Positions 10,192-22,100 of a DNA stretch of 64,000 nt are shown one piece after another. This stretch comes from Ephemerocybe angulata (Eukaryota; Basidiomycota; Agaricomycetes; Agaricales; Psathyrellaceae), in NCBI GenBank assembly GCA_013368325.1, contig JAACJK010000057.1:1364001-1428000 (forward strand). The letters are read 5' to 3'. The notes below the pieces were generated by a model. That model was not told the DNA's origin, did no database searches, and saw nothing but the letters and a program-made list of their open reading frames with translations. How positions within the stretch are numbered: position 1 is the stretch's first letter; every line of letters begins with the position of its first letter. The position numbers and the translations under genes are program-made.

Positions 10192-12169
10192 ATGGCGGAC
10201 CTCCTTCCTCCGCCCAGCTATTCTCAGCAAGATTCTGTAGCACCGTTAGCCGCGCCTGAGCAGCCATTGCCAGCCCACGACCCGCAGATAGTCTTGCTGC
10301 CGACGGTCGACGCGGTCAACTTCCAGAAAGGGTACCTCGGTGCAGAGGGCGAGCGCGCTGCGATAGAAGGAGAGATACAGATTAAAGGAATAGAACCCAA
10401 CAGGTGGAACCGCGTGTATGTTCTACTGTCTATCATACTGTAGCCGTGTTCATTTACGGTACACCAGATCTGTAACCTTGCGGACTTTCGAGAGGGCGTA
10501 TGCGCGCGAAATCGAGCTCGGGTTCACCGAGCAGGACCTGTACACGAGAGATGTCGTCCAGGGCAACTTTCCCCTGTCCTTCCCCTTCTCTATTCCTCTC
10601 ATGCCAGACACCCCGCAGTCCATTCAGACGACGCATTCCGTTCTGGCGCACACACTGACGGCACTTCTACACCCCGTCGATCCGCTGCAACAGCCGCTCC
10701 GCAAGAGCCTTAGCGTGCATACCAGACGGTATAGCTCCCCGGGTTCCAGCATAGCGATTTCGCCAGAGACTTATCACTTCAACGAGCCGACGAGAGTCGA
10801 GGTCCAGGTGCCGAGGACAAGCTTTACAACGGGCGAAGACATCCCGCTCTATGTCACTGTCCCGCCGCCCAGTCGCGAGCTGGTGGTGGACAGAGGGCTC
10901 CGCCTGCGCAATATCCAGGCGGAGTTGGTACGAATCATCAAGGTGAAGCGCGAACGCGAGGGCCAGGACGAAGCCGACTCAGACTCGGACGTGGAGTTGC
11001 CGCACCCCAGTGACCTTGCATATCCTGATCAGCCACAGTCGTCCTCGTCGGATCCTACTCCTCGAGCTGAGTATACCCAACCGTCGTCGTCCTCGAAGCC
11101 GCCAGTTTCGCCTGACTTCTCCGGTTCATGCTACAGAACTGTAGTTGCACGCTCTGGCGCATCCTGCCGGTTCCACTCGTCGAGGCCAATTCAGCTGCGA
11201 TTTCTATTGCATCAGACTTTGACCTCTTCGCCATCTGAGTCTCGAACAGACCTCCCGTCAGCTGAAGTTGGCCGCTTGGAGTCAGACGCGGAGAGTGCTT
11301 TGATCACCCAGCTCACTCTCCTTCACAATATCGCATTCCACATCAAAGTCTTCGTTTCGTTTGTTGACACCAAGACGCACACCGAACGCATCTCCCACAT
11401 CATCGTGCCTATTGTCGTCCTCCCACCGCCCGCGCGCCTTCCACAAGTGCCGCCTACGATAGACGAAGCGTATTCGAAGAAACATGACCGCCCGCCGAGT
11501 CAGACGAATAGGCAGGAAGAATACCCTTCCATCCCGCACTACTCTGAAGCAGGTCCAAGCATACTTTCTGGTGCACCACCTCCGTTCGACGATAGGGAGG
11601 CCCCGCCCCCGTTCTTCGCAACGGAACTGGAAGCTTCGACCTCAACGAGACTGCCGACCTTCCAGGAGTCCGAGAACGAAATCATCCTGCCCGACACGGA
11701 CCCACGGGCAAACTTCCCTCCCGTCGCGCCTGAGATACCTGGAGAAGGTGACATCTTCGGTTTTCCACCATCCCAGCAATTCGACGGCCACTCCGAAGAT
11801 ATGCAACGCTCCAACACTCCCCCGCCAACCCTCGAAATGGCGTCTCATGATACAGATCTCACCTCCTTGGCCGATCTTCATGATTCGGGGCACGTTACTA
11901 TAGAAGCGATGAATTTGGTACTATCCGAACCGCAACATGATGTCGATTTGGATAACGGGGAGCAACCGCCTCCGCCTCCACCTGCCATGGATGACCCCTC
12001 TGACCCTCCGCCCTCTATCGACTCTGCTTTCAGGTCGCCGGAAGCAATGGGCCAGAGGCCCACCACTCCTCCCTTGCCGCCCTACCTTGTCCCCGGTGAC
12101 GACACTCACCATCACCACCATGAGCACGATCAAGAACACGTCAACAGACCCCCTCCCTATGTAGACTAG
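10192..12169 (+). CDS. Alpha-arrestin-like protein with PY motifs
   Basis: Alpha-arrestins link Rsp5-type ubiquitin ligases to membrane transporters so that these are taken up (family knowledge). Two exons, 10192-10415 and 10468-12169, give 641 residues; the donor is a perfect gtatgt. The arrestin N-fold is suggested by IEGEIQIKGIEPNRWNRVSV, a strand pair joined exactly across the intron, and by FTTGEDIPLYVTVP in the second half. The last 200 residues are disordered and Pro-rich. WW-domain ligands are visible: PPSY near residue 6 and PPPY three residues from the C-terminus. A run of five His (HHHHHEH) precedes the last PY motif. The exact cargo is unknown. The fold call rests on weak strand patterns, so it is less sure than the PY motifs. 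Confidence 0.75.
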
Positions 12170-12401
12170 CGACCCAGATAAAGGACAATAGGCAGTTCCG
12201 TCCATCCTCTAGAGTGATATATTGGCGGTAAACATTATTACAAGTGGTACTTAAACAAACAAAGAAGAACCTTTATAGGCCAGCAAATGATAAAGTGATA
12301 GTGAACTTCATGAGATAAGTAGCGCCGAGAGAGGGAGGGGAAGAAAGTCGTGAAGGCATATGAAAGTCGCACGGGTAAGGAGATGTGGGTGAGGGGGATC
12401 C

Positions 12402-13464
12402 CTAGCAATTGCAGGCGTCCTTGGCTTTGGTTGCGTTCTGGTCCAGGTTGACGTTTTGTGACTGAGCGCCTTCCGCACGGTTTCCTGCAAGCCCTGGTCG
12501 GCCGGCATTGCCTCTTGCTGAAGCGAGGATGTGTTCGATTGGGATCTTCTTGGCTGCGGAGGCGTTTAGGGGAAAGCTCATATAGCACAGAAAGAAACTT
12601 CCACGTACCAATTTCAGTGAAGATATCGACAATTCCCTCTCCAGTCTTCGCACTAGTCTCGAAGAACAGGAGACCTGCTTCTGTCGCATACGCCTGGGCC
12701 TCTTCCCTCGGAACCTGCCTCAGGCTCTCCCCCTCACCAGATGGTGCAGGCGCTTCGCCCCCAGTCGCAGTGGCATCGTCTGCCTCGTCCTCAGATTCGT
12801 CCACAGAAGTTCCGCCGGAAGACGACTCCGAGGGCTGAACCAGGTCGACTTTGTTTCCAGCTAGGGCGATCACGATGTTGGGATTGGCTTGACGCTGAAG
12901 CTCCTTCACCCAAGATTTGGCCTTTTCAAGGCTGCTGGCCTTTGTGACATCATACACAACGACAGCGGCCTGGGCATTGCGGTAGTACATCGGCTAAATG
13001 AGGGTGCATGAATGAGTGTTTGCATGGCGAGAGAGACTAGCTTCAGCAGCTGATGGGAACCGGTACGGACGACGTACTGCGAGTGAGTGGAAACGCTCCT
13101 GTCCAGCCGTGTCCCAGATTTCGTATCTCAGAATGCGATCCTCCAGGCGACATTTCTGTGTCAGGAATGCAGCTCCAATGGTCGGTTCCTTGTTGGCTTG
13201 GAATTCGTTGTTGACCTAGACGCCCGGGGTCAGTCCATTCCGGGAGCGAAGAGGGGCATTCCACCTACAAATCGCAGCACAACGGACGACTTTCCAACGG
13301 CGGCCTCGCCTAGAAGGGAGAGATTGAGCAATGGCGAACATACAGAGGTGCAGATTTGATTCCGCAAGTGTGTGGAGAGTGGGGTATCTGGCTGGGTACA
13401 CACCTAGCAGAACCAGCTTGACCTGGACAGATTTGTCGTTCGATGCGGAAGCCTGCTCAGCCAT
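12402..13464 (-). CDS. YPT5: Rab5 family GTPase with acidic insert
   Basis: Rab5 (yeast Vps21/Ypt51, fission yeast Ypt5) controls fusion of early endosomes. Five exons: the first ends LVLLG, the second (13309-13269, 41 nt) holds the P-loop so that the join reads GEAAVGKSS from residue 21; then switch I with [11 protein letters not shown], switch [24 protein letters not shown] and ETSAK. The C-terminus KDACNC ends in the CxC pattern for double geranylgeranylation. Between NKVDL and the helix before ETSAK there is an insert of about 40 residues rich in Ser, Glu, Asp and Gly ([19 protein letters not shown]) that human and yeast Rab5 lack. The insert is coded in the same exon with no splice signs. 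The promoter is short: only 141 bp separate this start from the next gene's end. Confidence 0.93.
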
Positions 13465-13605
13465 GGTAGAAAGGGGGATTGGGTATCAAGTGCGGAGGAG
13501 GGAGAGGTGGAGAGTTACCAGGCACACTGGTCGGTGGCAGTGACTGTTTGGTCCCTATTTGCAGAGTTGCCTTTTCCGTATCACAGCATAAAGACAGAAT
13601 TGAAT

Positions 13606-15875
13606 TTAAGCAACTACTCCTGGGACTTCTGCCTCGTACAGCGGTCGTAACTGCTCGCAAGTCACGAAGATACCATTGTCTATCTCTACCTTGGTCGTAT
13701 CCTCAAAAGCGTCGGGGCAGGTGAAGGGAATCTTGGGTGCCCCATTGACCGGCCCGCCATCACTTGCGCCCTCGCCTGGTTTTGTGATGGTCCCACCGTC
13801 ATCTGGCTCAGAGCCATCGTCGTCGTCCTCACCACCACCAAGGTATATCGAGCGCTTGGTCTTTGCCGTCGGTGACTTTGTAAGCGCGCCAGGCTGATTG
13901 TAGAACCAGAAAGGCTTTGACTCGTATGTGCTCAGGTGCTTGCTCAGGAAACCCTTGTACTTTCCGACTGGGTCGCCATATGCTGCTGCGACCGCAGCGA
14001 CATGAGGGAGCAGGTTGCCCACGTCCTCGCCTTTTGGGTCAACGGTTATTGCATAGTCCAGGGCAGTCTGTATAGTGGCTCCATATTTCGACTTCGCTGT
14101 CCAGAAGTCGACTCCTAGTGCATCGCCAAGCTTAGCGTTCATCTGGGAATTATACCACGAGTTAGCAAGAAGTCGTTTGTCGCGCTCGGAAGAAGCGATG
14201 ACTGACGATCAGTGCTTCCAAGTTGAAGCTACGATAATGAACCGGCTTCGCTCGGACCCCTTCGAATGGCTGTTCTCCAGAAGCTGCAATCTGATCGCGA
14301 AACTCCTTCTTGAAGAAGCTTTGAAGGACAAAAACCGCGCCTGGCTTATCTCCCGCGTAGTACTTGGATGCTGCGAGCTGCGCAACATAGAAGCTAACAT
14401 GGTTACTAAACGCAGATTAGGTCTTGCTTGTCAATGAAGGAAGGGATAATCTTACTTCGGGCGGGTGGCGGTCACCTTGCCTATATCACTCTCCTGGAGC
14501 CAAGTCGAGTACTCCAGTATCCAGTCGCGCATTCCTTGGTCTCTGGTATTGGTCCAATCTGCACTTCCGCCGCTTTTCAAGATAAAAATACTGTTGATAA
14601 CCTTGACGACGCCTCGAATGTCCAGAACGCCGGTGAACGTCCCCTTCTTTCCCTTCGGCCCCTCTCCGCGAACAATTTGTCCATAGTTCACGTTGGGATT
14701 CATTTTGGTGTCGGGATTGAGGAAAAAATAATCGATCGCATTGACGACATCCTGAGAGTACTTCGTAGTCCTCTTCGTTGCGAACGCAATCGACCCATAG
14801 ATTGAATATTGTCCGACGTTGTTAATGGCAGACGGGCCGTTGAGAGTTCGTACATCAGGATTGACCTTTCCATCCCGTCCGACATATGGGCAAGAAGTCC
14901 ACGCTATACGTTCAGAGTGATTAGTGCGTTGTAGCAGGTTATAAATGGGAACCTTACTTGCGCTAGGCGCCATACTTGTCGTCGGAGACGGTGTGCATGT
15001 CGTCGCCTTGGTCGTTTTCGTGACGGCTTCGGCGTGCGCCTGACTAGCGGCGCTTGCAGTTGGAGATAGGCGCCCCGCACCACTCTGCGAAGCGGTCACG
15101 GTTTGTTGGACCGGATTAACGCTTAAGAAGGTCGACTCGACTGTTGCAGTAGGTTTGCTTTCGGCTGTGAAATCTCGTCTGCGAACTCCGGCCTTCCTAC
15201 GGCTATTCTGAAGACGTTGGGAGACATTGACCATGGGCCGGCGGTGTGCAGCGCGACGCGGACGAGGGGAGCGTCGAGAAACCTTGGTATGACCATCGAC
15301 GCGAGCATCCCCGGCTGGGGCGAACCATTGCTTGTCATCTACAGGTTGGTTGGAGGGATCGTCGCCTCCCATTTCGGCTTTGGCCTTGACGCTACACCAC
15401 CGACAATCCGGCCAATGACTACGTATGTGTGCACAGTCCGGTCAGCGCAGTCCAAGGCGAGTGATACAGATAAAGGTGCTTACTACGGCGCCCAGCTCAG
15501 GTAATCATGAGGATTCTTGCTAGGGGGCAGGACGGATTCCTCATTCGTGATGCCTGTGATTCCATGCTTGTTAAAAATATGCGCTAGTAGATTTTAGGCT
15601 CTACTCACTCCATGGGCCCTTTCCAACCAGTCGATCAGCCCCGCGAATGATCGTTTGAAGGCCTTTCTCGGTCCCCTGCGATGAGGATTCTGGCTGCCTG
15701 GCCACTTGCACAATGTAGCCTACGCTGACCCAGTCACTCCCATCGCCTGCGAAAGACAGTGAGCATATCGTGGACAGTGCGACATAGGGGATCTCTCACC
15801 TGACACGAAGGAGGTGTTGTTGACCAGTAACCAGAGAACAATGACCACGCAGTACCAGCTGCTCATGGGTACCAT
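13606..15875 (-). CDS. Secreted alginate-lyase-family (PF05426) protein
   Basis: The family's fold is an alpha/alpha barrel that cleaves uronic-acid polysaccharides by beta-elimination; the substrate here is unknown. The N-terminus is a signal peptide (MSSWYCVVIVLWLLVNN; an ATG 9 nt upstream is used as the limit). Conserved parts appear in order across the exons: KNPHDYLSWAPYHWPDC, CPYVGRDGKVNPDVRTLN, the helix run ending WLQESDIGKVTATRPNNHVS, GEQPFEGVRAKPVHYRSFNL and NAKLGDALGVDFW. The NNH and HYR motifs hold the Asn, His, Tyr and Arg expected in the active site. Two oddities: about 130 residues rich in Arg, Ser and Thr are inserted between WPDC and CPYVGRDG, and an acidic Asp/Gly/Pro stretch lies near the C-terminus. 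It is divergent from the acyl-CoA synthetase. Confidence 0.82.
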
Positions 15876-16279
15876 GCGAGACGCTCGGCAAACTACGATG
15901 GAGGAGGAAACTTGAAGCGCTGATGTGTCGAGGGCCTCCAGCTTCTCCGCAAGTCTTGTTTTATGGGATTTCTTCCAACCTGATGGCCCGTTTCACATAC
16001 CAGAAGCATGCCATCGTTAGGAGAACGCAATACGGGGTGGCCTAGAGCAAGCACAATCCTCTCCTCGCTATTTATCGCGCTTGCCGAGAGTCAAGAAGAA
16101 TGCGGGGAACGCCAAGCGGGCAGAATGCGGGGCTACTGGAACCGAGTGCGGAGAAGGAGATCATATCCCCGGTATGGACTCGGAATGATGCGATGGGATG
16201 GGACGCGACGCCGTTGGGTGGCTTCATATAAGGTGCAGCATCATGCAGTAGGTTTCGCTTCTTCCATATCGCTTTCACC
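15876..16279. promoter_or_regulatory. Divergent promoter, lyase / acyl-CoA synthetase
   Basis: This 404 bp gap separates two divergent starts. A TATA-like TATAAG at 16227-16232 lies 53 bp before the synthetase start. No other element was clear. Confidence 0.45.
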
Positions 16280-18780
16280 ATGTCCTCTGACCCCAGGTTT
16301 GCCGGTATCAACTTCACTCCTACCCCAGCGAGTGTCCCTCCACAGGGCGCGCGGCTTAGTCGCAAACCTCTGGTCAATGTCCCAGTCAACTACCACCCAC
16401 TCGTACGTGCTATAACCAACTTATAACTGGATCTTAGCTCAGCAGCTGGCACCATTCATGCTACAGAATCCTCTAAGCTTCATCCTTCGGGCCGCCCTCA
16501 TATACCCAAACAAAGTCGCGCTGGTACATCCGAACGTACCATCTCCAGTGGTCTACACCTTCTCTGTCTGGTACGACCCAGTTGGCTATGTGATACCGGC
16601 GTGGCCCTACTTACGCGCCACGCAGGGCTCAGCGTATCCAGAACCTAGCATATGCCCTCATAAAGGCTGGAATCCGACCAGGAGATCGAGTTGCAGTAAT
16701 CGCCCCTAACAGGTGAGCAACGACATTCGTTCGATGCTAACAATGTGCTGATAGGAGGTCCCAGTCCCCTCATCGCAGATGCTCACCAAGGTGTACTCGC
16801 TGCCCGGGCAGTCACCGTGCCCATCAATACCCGGCTGAAACACCACGAGGTCGCGTATATCCTCGAGCACAGCGGTGCAAGCCTTATCCTTGTCGACCAC
16901 GAGTACCAGCACCTTGCAAAGGATGCCAAGGTTCCAGTCGTAGTCTCAAACGACACGGGCAGGTCCGGTGACCCGTACGAGGAGTTCCTGGCTCAAGGCA
17001 GGGCCTTCAGCCAGGAGAGAGGATGGCCAGGTTTGGACACCGATCCCGACGAGAACGCTGCGGCGATGCTCTGTTACACCTCTGGCACTACTGGCAGAGT
17101 ATGTGTCTTCTTCAGCCTCTGTTAGGCTCTCTTTGACGACTTCCCAAGCCCAAAGGTGTCATCACAACACTGAGAGGATCGTATCTTGGCGCGGTTGCTA
17201 ATGCGTTCGAGGGACAGTAAGTGGACTGGACTATATTACTGGTTGACTGTTCAAAGCTCACGGTTCTTCTCGCAGAATCAATAAAGACTCGACATATCTC
17301 TGGTCCGTCTCATTGTTGCTGAGCACTGTCCTCACTACTGACGCATTTACGTAGGATTCTTCCCATGTTCCACGCCGCTGGATGGACTTATCCGTGGGCG
17401 AACACATTCGCTTTCTCCACTCAGGTATCTTCCTCCCATGCCTCGAACCAGACCAATCTAGAGTCGATCATTGTCAATATAGATCACATTGAGAACGGTC
17501 GATTATACCCACATATGGAACCACCTCCTACACTCCGGGGTCACTCACTACTGTGCTGCTCCCACCGTTCAGGCACGTCCACTCAAAGCGCATGTGTGGC
17601 CCCCAGCTGACCTTGGCTCTTAGATCGGGATTGTTAATGACCCCCAGGCCCAGAAGCTGAAGAGGCCAGTAGTCGCTATTATCGGTGAGCCTTCCGCACA
17701 ACCTGGGTTTTGTATCGGATGGATCTCAAATCTTGCCAGCGGGCGCTGCACCCACTCCCCATCTAATCGGAGAGCTCGAAAAGACGGGCATCAAGCCAGT
17801 GCATGTCTACGGATTAACGTGTGTGCCTTCCATTCGCGCTTATATTCCTTTTACTGATGCTCTACAAGTGAGGTTCGTGGACAGACAGATCACTCAGTTT
17901 CGAGGACTTCATCACCCTAATTGCGCGTAACCCACAGACATATGGCCCTTTCACTCGTTGCTATGATCAAGAGCCCTGGAAAGACCTCTCTCTCGAAGAC
18001 CGTGCTCGATTTATGGCGCGCCAAGGCCACGCATTCGCCACAGCAGAGGAAGTCCGCGTCGTTGCCGTAGAGGAGGGCAGCGACGTTCTTGTCGATGTCC
18101 CAGCAGATGGAAAAACACTTGGAGAGATCGTCACCAGGGGCAACATCGTCATGAAGGAGGTAAATCGCACTATGTCTCAGGGAAACCTACTAGACACTGA
18201 TGGCTGCTACTTTCCAGTACTTCAATGACCCAGAGGCGACGAAGAAGGCATTCCGTGGCGGTTGCTTCAACACAGGAGACCTTGCGGTAATGTACCCTGA
18301 TGGCTCCATCAGTGTAATGGACCGGAGCAAAGACATCATCATCTCGGGCGGGGAGAATGCTTCAAGTTTGGCTATTGAGCAAGGTAAGCGCCGCTACCTG
18401 TGCTGGGCGCTTATCATCACTTGCTAAAGTACCATAAATGCAGAGCTGGCGAGTCACCCTCACGTACTCGAAGTCAGCGTCATTGCTCGCAATCACGTCA
18501 AGTGGGGCGAGAGGCCCATGGCATTCGTTATCCTTCACCCTCAGCATGTCTCGCGCTGGAAGGGGCGCCACCACGAGTTTGCGGCAGACTTGAAAGCTCA
18601 TGCCAAGGGGAGGCTACCTGGGTTTGCGTGCCCCGAGTGGGTCGAAGTCGTGCCAGAGCTACCCGTATGTCGTTTCACGCATGTTACCTTGACTTAAAGC
18701 TGACTTGCCTACTTCTGTAGAAAACCTCCACTGGAAAGATTCTCAAGACGGAGCTCCGCAAAGTCGTCGCTAAATTGTGA
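16280..18780 (+). CDS. AMP-binding acyl-CoA synthetase with peroxisomal signal
   Basis: The enzyme activates a carboxylic or fatty acid through an acyl-adenylate to acyl-CoA. About ten exons join in frame. The P-loop-like A3 motif TSGTTGRPKGV is split by an intron after Arg. MFHAAGWTYPWAN, THYCAAPTVQIGIVNDP, VYGLT, the GCFNTGDLAVMYPDG block and ISGGENASS follow in the usual order, then the C-terminal lysine motif KTSTGKILKTELR. The last three residues are AKL, a PTS1 variant of SKL, so peroxisomal location is likely. One intron (17573-17623) begins with GC. After VYGLT, the only in-frame splice I found keeps about 13 extra residues before TYGPFTRCY. Which acid it uses cannot be told; HAAGW resembles plant peroxisomal acyl-activating enzymes. 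Confidence 0.88.
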
Positions 18781-19186
18781 TTGTATAGCAAGCCTCGTAT
18801 TGTCCCTTCTCCTTGCTCTTGTAAGATAGCCGAATGTTCCCCACAATGTTGTACACAGATATAGTCGCTTTATTTCAATAAAAAATCTTGGATACAAAAA
18901 AAAAACATTATTGGATGTATGTATTGACAACATGATGACAGGCGGCGGCCGCAGGCGGTTCAATGGATACATAGGAGTTGGGAGAGCAGCCACAAAGCAA
19001 AAAGCAGAGACATGGAAGGAAAAGAAGTAGTACTTGGTTAGAAGAAGAGATGTGGTATGTGTGCGGTCGTAAAACGTCTCAGCTCTGTCACTGTCTCGAC
19101 CAGAAAGAAGGAGAAGGAAGTGTCCAGGCGTGTGTGATAGTGGTAGTAAGTGATATATAGGTAGGCAGACGTCAGTTCGTCATTCA
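18781..19186. other. Convergent 3' region with poly(A) signal
   Basis: This lies between two converging genes. AATAAA occurs at 18887-18892 on the plus strand, about 107 bp after the synthetase stop, and a run of ten A follows at 18896-18905. I take it as the 3' end of the synthetase transcript. Nothing else was seen. Confidence 0.5.
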
Positions 19187-22100
19187 TTAGACCGTCACGT
19201 TCGGAGATAGCTTGAGAATACGGAATGAACCCGCATTCCGCTCGCATACATAGAGCTCATCTTCTTTCCTCCCAACGTAAAAGACCTCGTCTTCAGGACC
19301 CAGATCCGCCTCGTTAGACGTCGGGTCGGTCTTCCCATATCCCTTGCTGGACGCACTCCCGGGCCGCTTACTCGACAAGTGATGGCTGAATCCACTGCCT
19401 TTCGACTTGTGGGTAAGAGCGTTGAGTGGGGTGGGAGAGGCTTGGATGGGGGTTCCGATCTTCCACACAAATGGCGGGCGCCGGTTCGTAGTGCTGGGTG
19501 GGGGGTTATAGTGGGGCAGCGCTGTCCGCGACTCGTCCGCAGGCTTCAGAAGGGCGTCGTTGAAGTCGACAGCTTCTAAGCCACCTTGCCGCATGGCAAC
19601 CAGGACGGATCGATCATCGACATCGAAAGCTTCCAAGCGACGAATGTCGCCCATGGTCGAAACTACTTTCGCATCCTCTGACTCGTCATGATCGCAACTC
19701 CAGTGGAACCGACCTTTGAGCACAGATCGTCCACGGGAGTCGACGATTGCAGTGCTGTGACCACCCCGCGAAGAGAAGAACAAAGCTGGAGGTCCAAAAT
19801 GGCGAGGTTGGGACAGCAAGCTGATAGGCGCTAACAGAGGCTTGTAGGCCTCTTCAGGGGCACTTACTTGAGGAGGCGAAGTCACTGGGGGAGACCGGAA
19901 TGGTTGCGTCGGGTCCACGCTCTGAAGTCGAAGTTCCTTCAAAAGGGTGAACTCTTCGTCTTCTTCCCGGCGGACCGGTAGATCAGGTGGAAGAAGACCA
20001 TCCTTATACCACACCTGCATCAGTGACGCTTTCCAGGGGCCTACACAAGGATATACTAATTAGATACTTCGTTGAGCAAGAGATTTTAGGAACTGACCAT
20101 GGACAACGCCTTTGGGATCTCGATACAGCCATTTAGGAGGGGCCGTAGGTGCCGGCACCGGGAGCCCGGGAGGAGAAAATTGAACTGCTGGTGCTTCAAT
20201 CATGGACGGCAACGAGTCTTGACCAGGTTGGCCAGGTTCATGTTCGTCACGATACTCGACGAAGGAAGGGTATGTTGGGGGTATGATGTACTCGTCTGCA
20301 ATCGATGCCAAGGGGAATTTCGGTGCGAACGTCAGCTGCTGGAAAGTGGTATACGGGCCAGTCTGGGAGCTGGCCACAGCCAAGAGGTCTTCAGGGTTTG
20401 TAATGGACAGCGTGGGCGCCGATTCCGTCGGTGTCGATGGTTGTTCTGGCTGTGAGCCCGGATGCTCCGAAGCGACGAGTGTCGGTGTTGGCGGTTGGGT
20501 GCCGTCTCCCGTAGCCACGATGTTGTCTCCGACAGCCACGGTGACCCCAATGTTGACATTGACGTTCGTGTCGTCCTCCGCCACGTCGTTGTCATTTTGC
20601 CCCTGAGACGATTCGCCAGCTCTAGCCTCCCTCGCTCTGCGACGAGCCGCACGCCTTTCAGCGCGCCCAATCCGAACTTCTCGCACACGAACCGTCGCAG
20701 GTTCCAAGCCAAATACGTTCTGTGCAAACACAAGAAACACTTCCACAAGATCGTCGCCCTGCAGTTGCAGCTCTAAAGAACGAGGCGAGTCCGGAAGGAT
20801 GAATGTCCTGGACAACCCAAGAGCTGTGCGATATGTCCCAGCGAAAAGCTCGACCTTTTCTCCATTGTCGCCGCAAAGGATGGCGAGGAAGCTACGAAAT
20901 TCTGTCAGATCTGTAGACAACTACGGCCATTGTTAACGAAACACACCTCTTTTTTGCTGTCTCTACTGCTTTGATCAGCAATGCATTTTTGGTCCCAGGA
21001 AGCTTGACATATTCCAATTTCGGAGGTGGGGATTGAGCTGCTGCCTGGTTCGGGACGACTTTGATAGCCTCTGAATCAGAAAGGTGTTCGGGGAGAGGTG
21101 CGCGGCCTTCAGAACGCCTTGCTTGGAAAGCGTTACTGATAATTCGTGGAAGGAATCGTGATGATCTAGAACTTGGCGGTGGTGGATGGTCACCTGGCAG
21201 AGAGTAGGTAGAAGGTGGTTGGAACGCGGAGGGAGGAACGTCATATGTGGAGGCGACGCTACCAGGTTGCGAATGATTGGACCGGAATGAATACGAGCGT
21301 GTAAATCTATGCGGAGACCGCTCTACAGCTGGTGCTGTCTGAGGAGGCTCCTGCTGAGGTTCATTCACATCTTGGGCAGAGCCACCAGTGAGTAGCACAG
21401 ACCAACGACGCCGGCGCCGTCGCGAACCCGTATCCGCGTGTTGCAAATTTGACCGGCTGGAATCCGGGGTACCCGGTCTCGGAGAAACGCCATCACCAGC
21501 TTGCGTTGGCGAAAGAAGAATTGGTTGCTGCGCCTGAGTGGTCCCAGGAGGAGGTAGCTCGGGCAGTCTGCTTTCCATCAAGGCTTGGGCCAGACTAATC
21601 TGACCGTCAACTTCATCATCCTCCTCATCTTCAGGGGCAGGAGTGTTAGCCTCTGGTAGACCTTCCCGAGGATGCATTGAGGAAGGCGAGTTCGCGAGAG
21701 CTTGGCGGAGGGTAACTAGTGTGGGTACGGGGGATGGTTCCGGAGGGGGAACGCTCGGGGTAGAAGAGACAAGGCTAAGGTCTAGGTTGGAAGGTCGATT
21801 TCGTCGCAAAGTGCCCGACCTATTCCTTGTATGAGTAGGGGCAGCCTGAGCAACTAAGGGTTGCATGGGATTGCCCAAGCTCGACCTATTCGCAGACAGC
21901 GAAGCACTGGTTCGCTCGTCCAGCGCCTGACTCCCGCTGGAGCCAGCAGCAACGATATTGATAGCTTCGTCGTCACTTGATTCTGCCCAGTCAGCTTTGC
22001 TTTCATCTGGCCGTGACGTTGATGACTCCCTGGCCGGCCGTGGAATAGGAACCCCAGTGAGTACGTTAGTCACTGACAAATTTCGACCTCGACGGGTACG

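Noticed and set aside
18896..18905. Run of ten A as a retroposon tail
   Set aside because: It follows an AATAAA near a gene end, without target-site duplications or reverse-transcriptase sequence, so it fits an ordinary 3' end.
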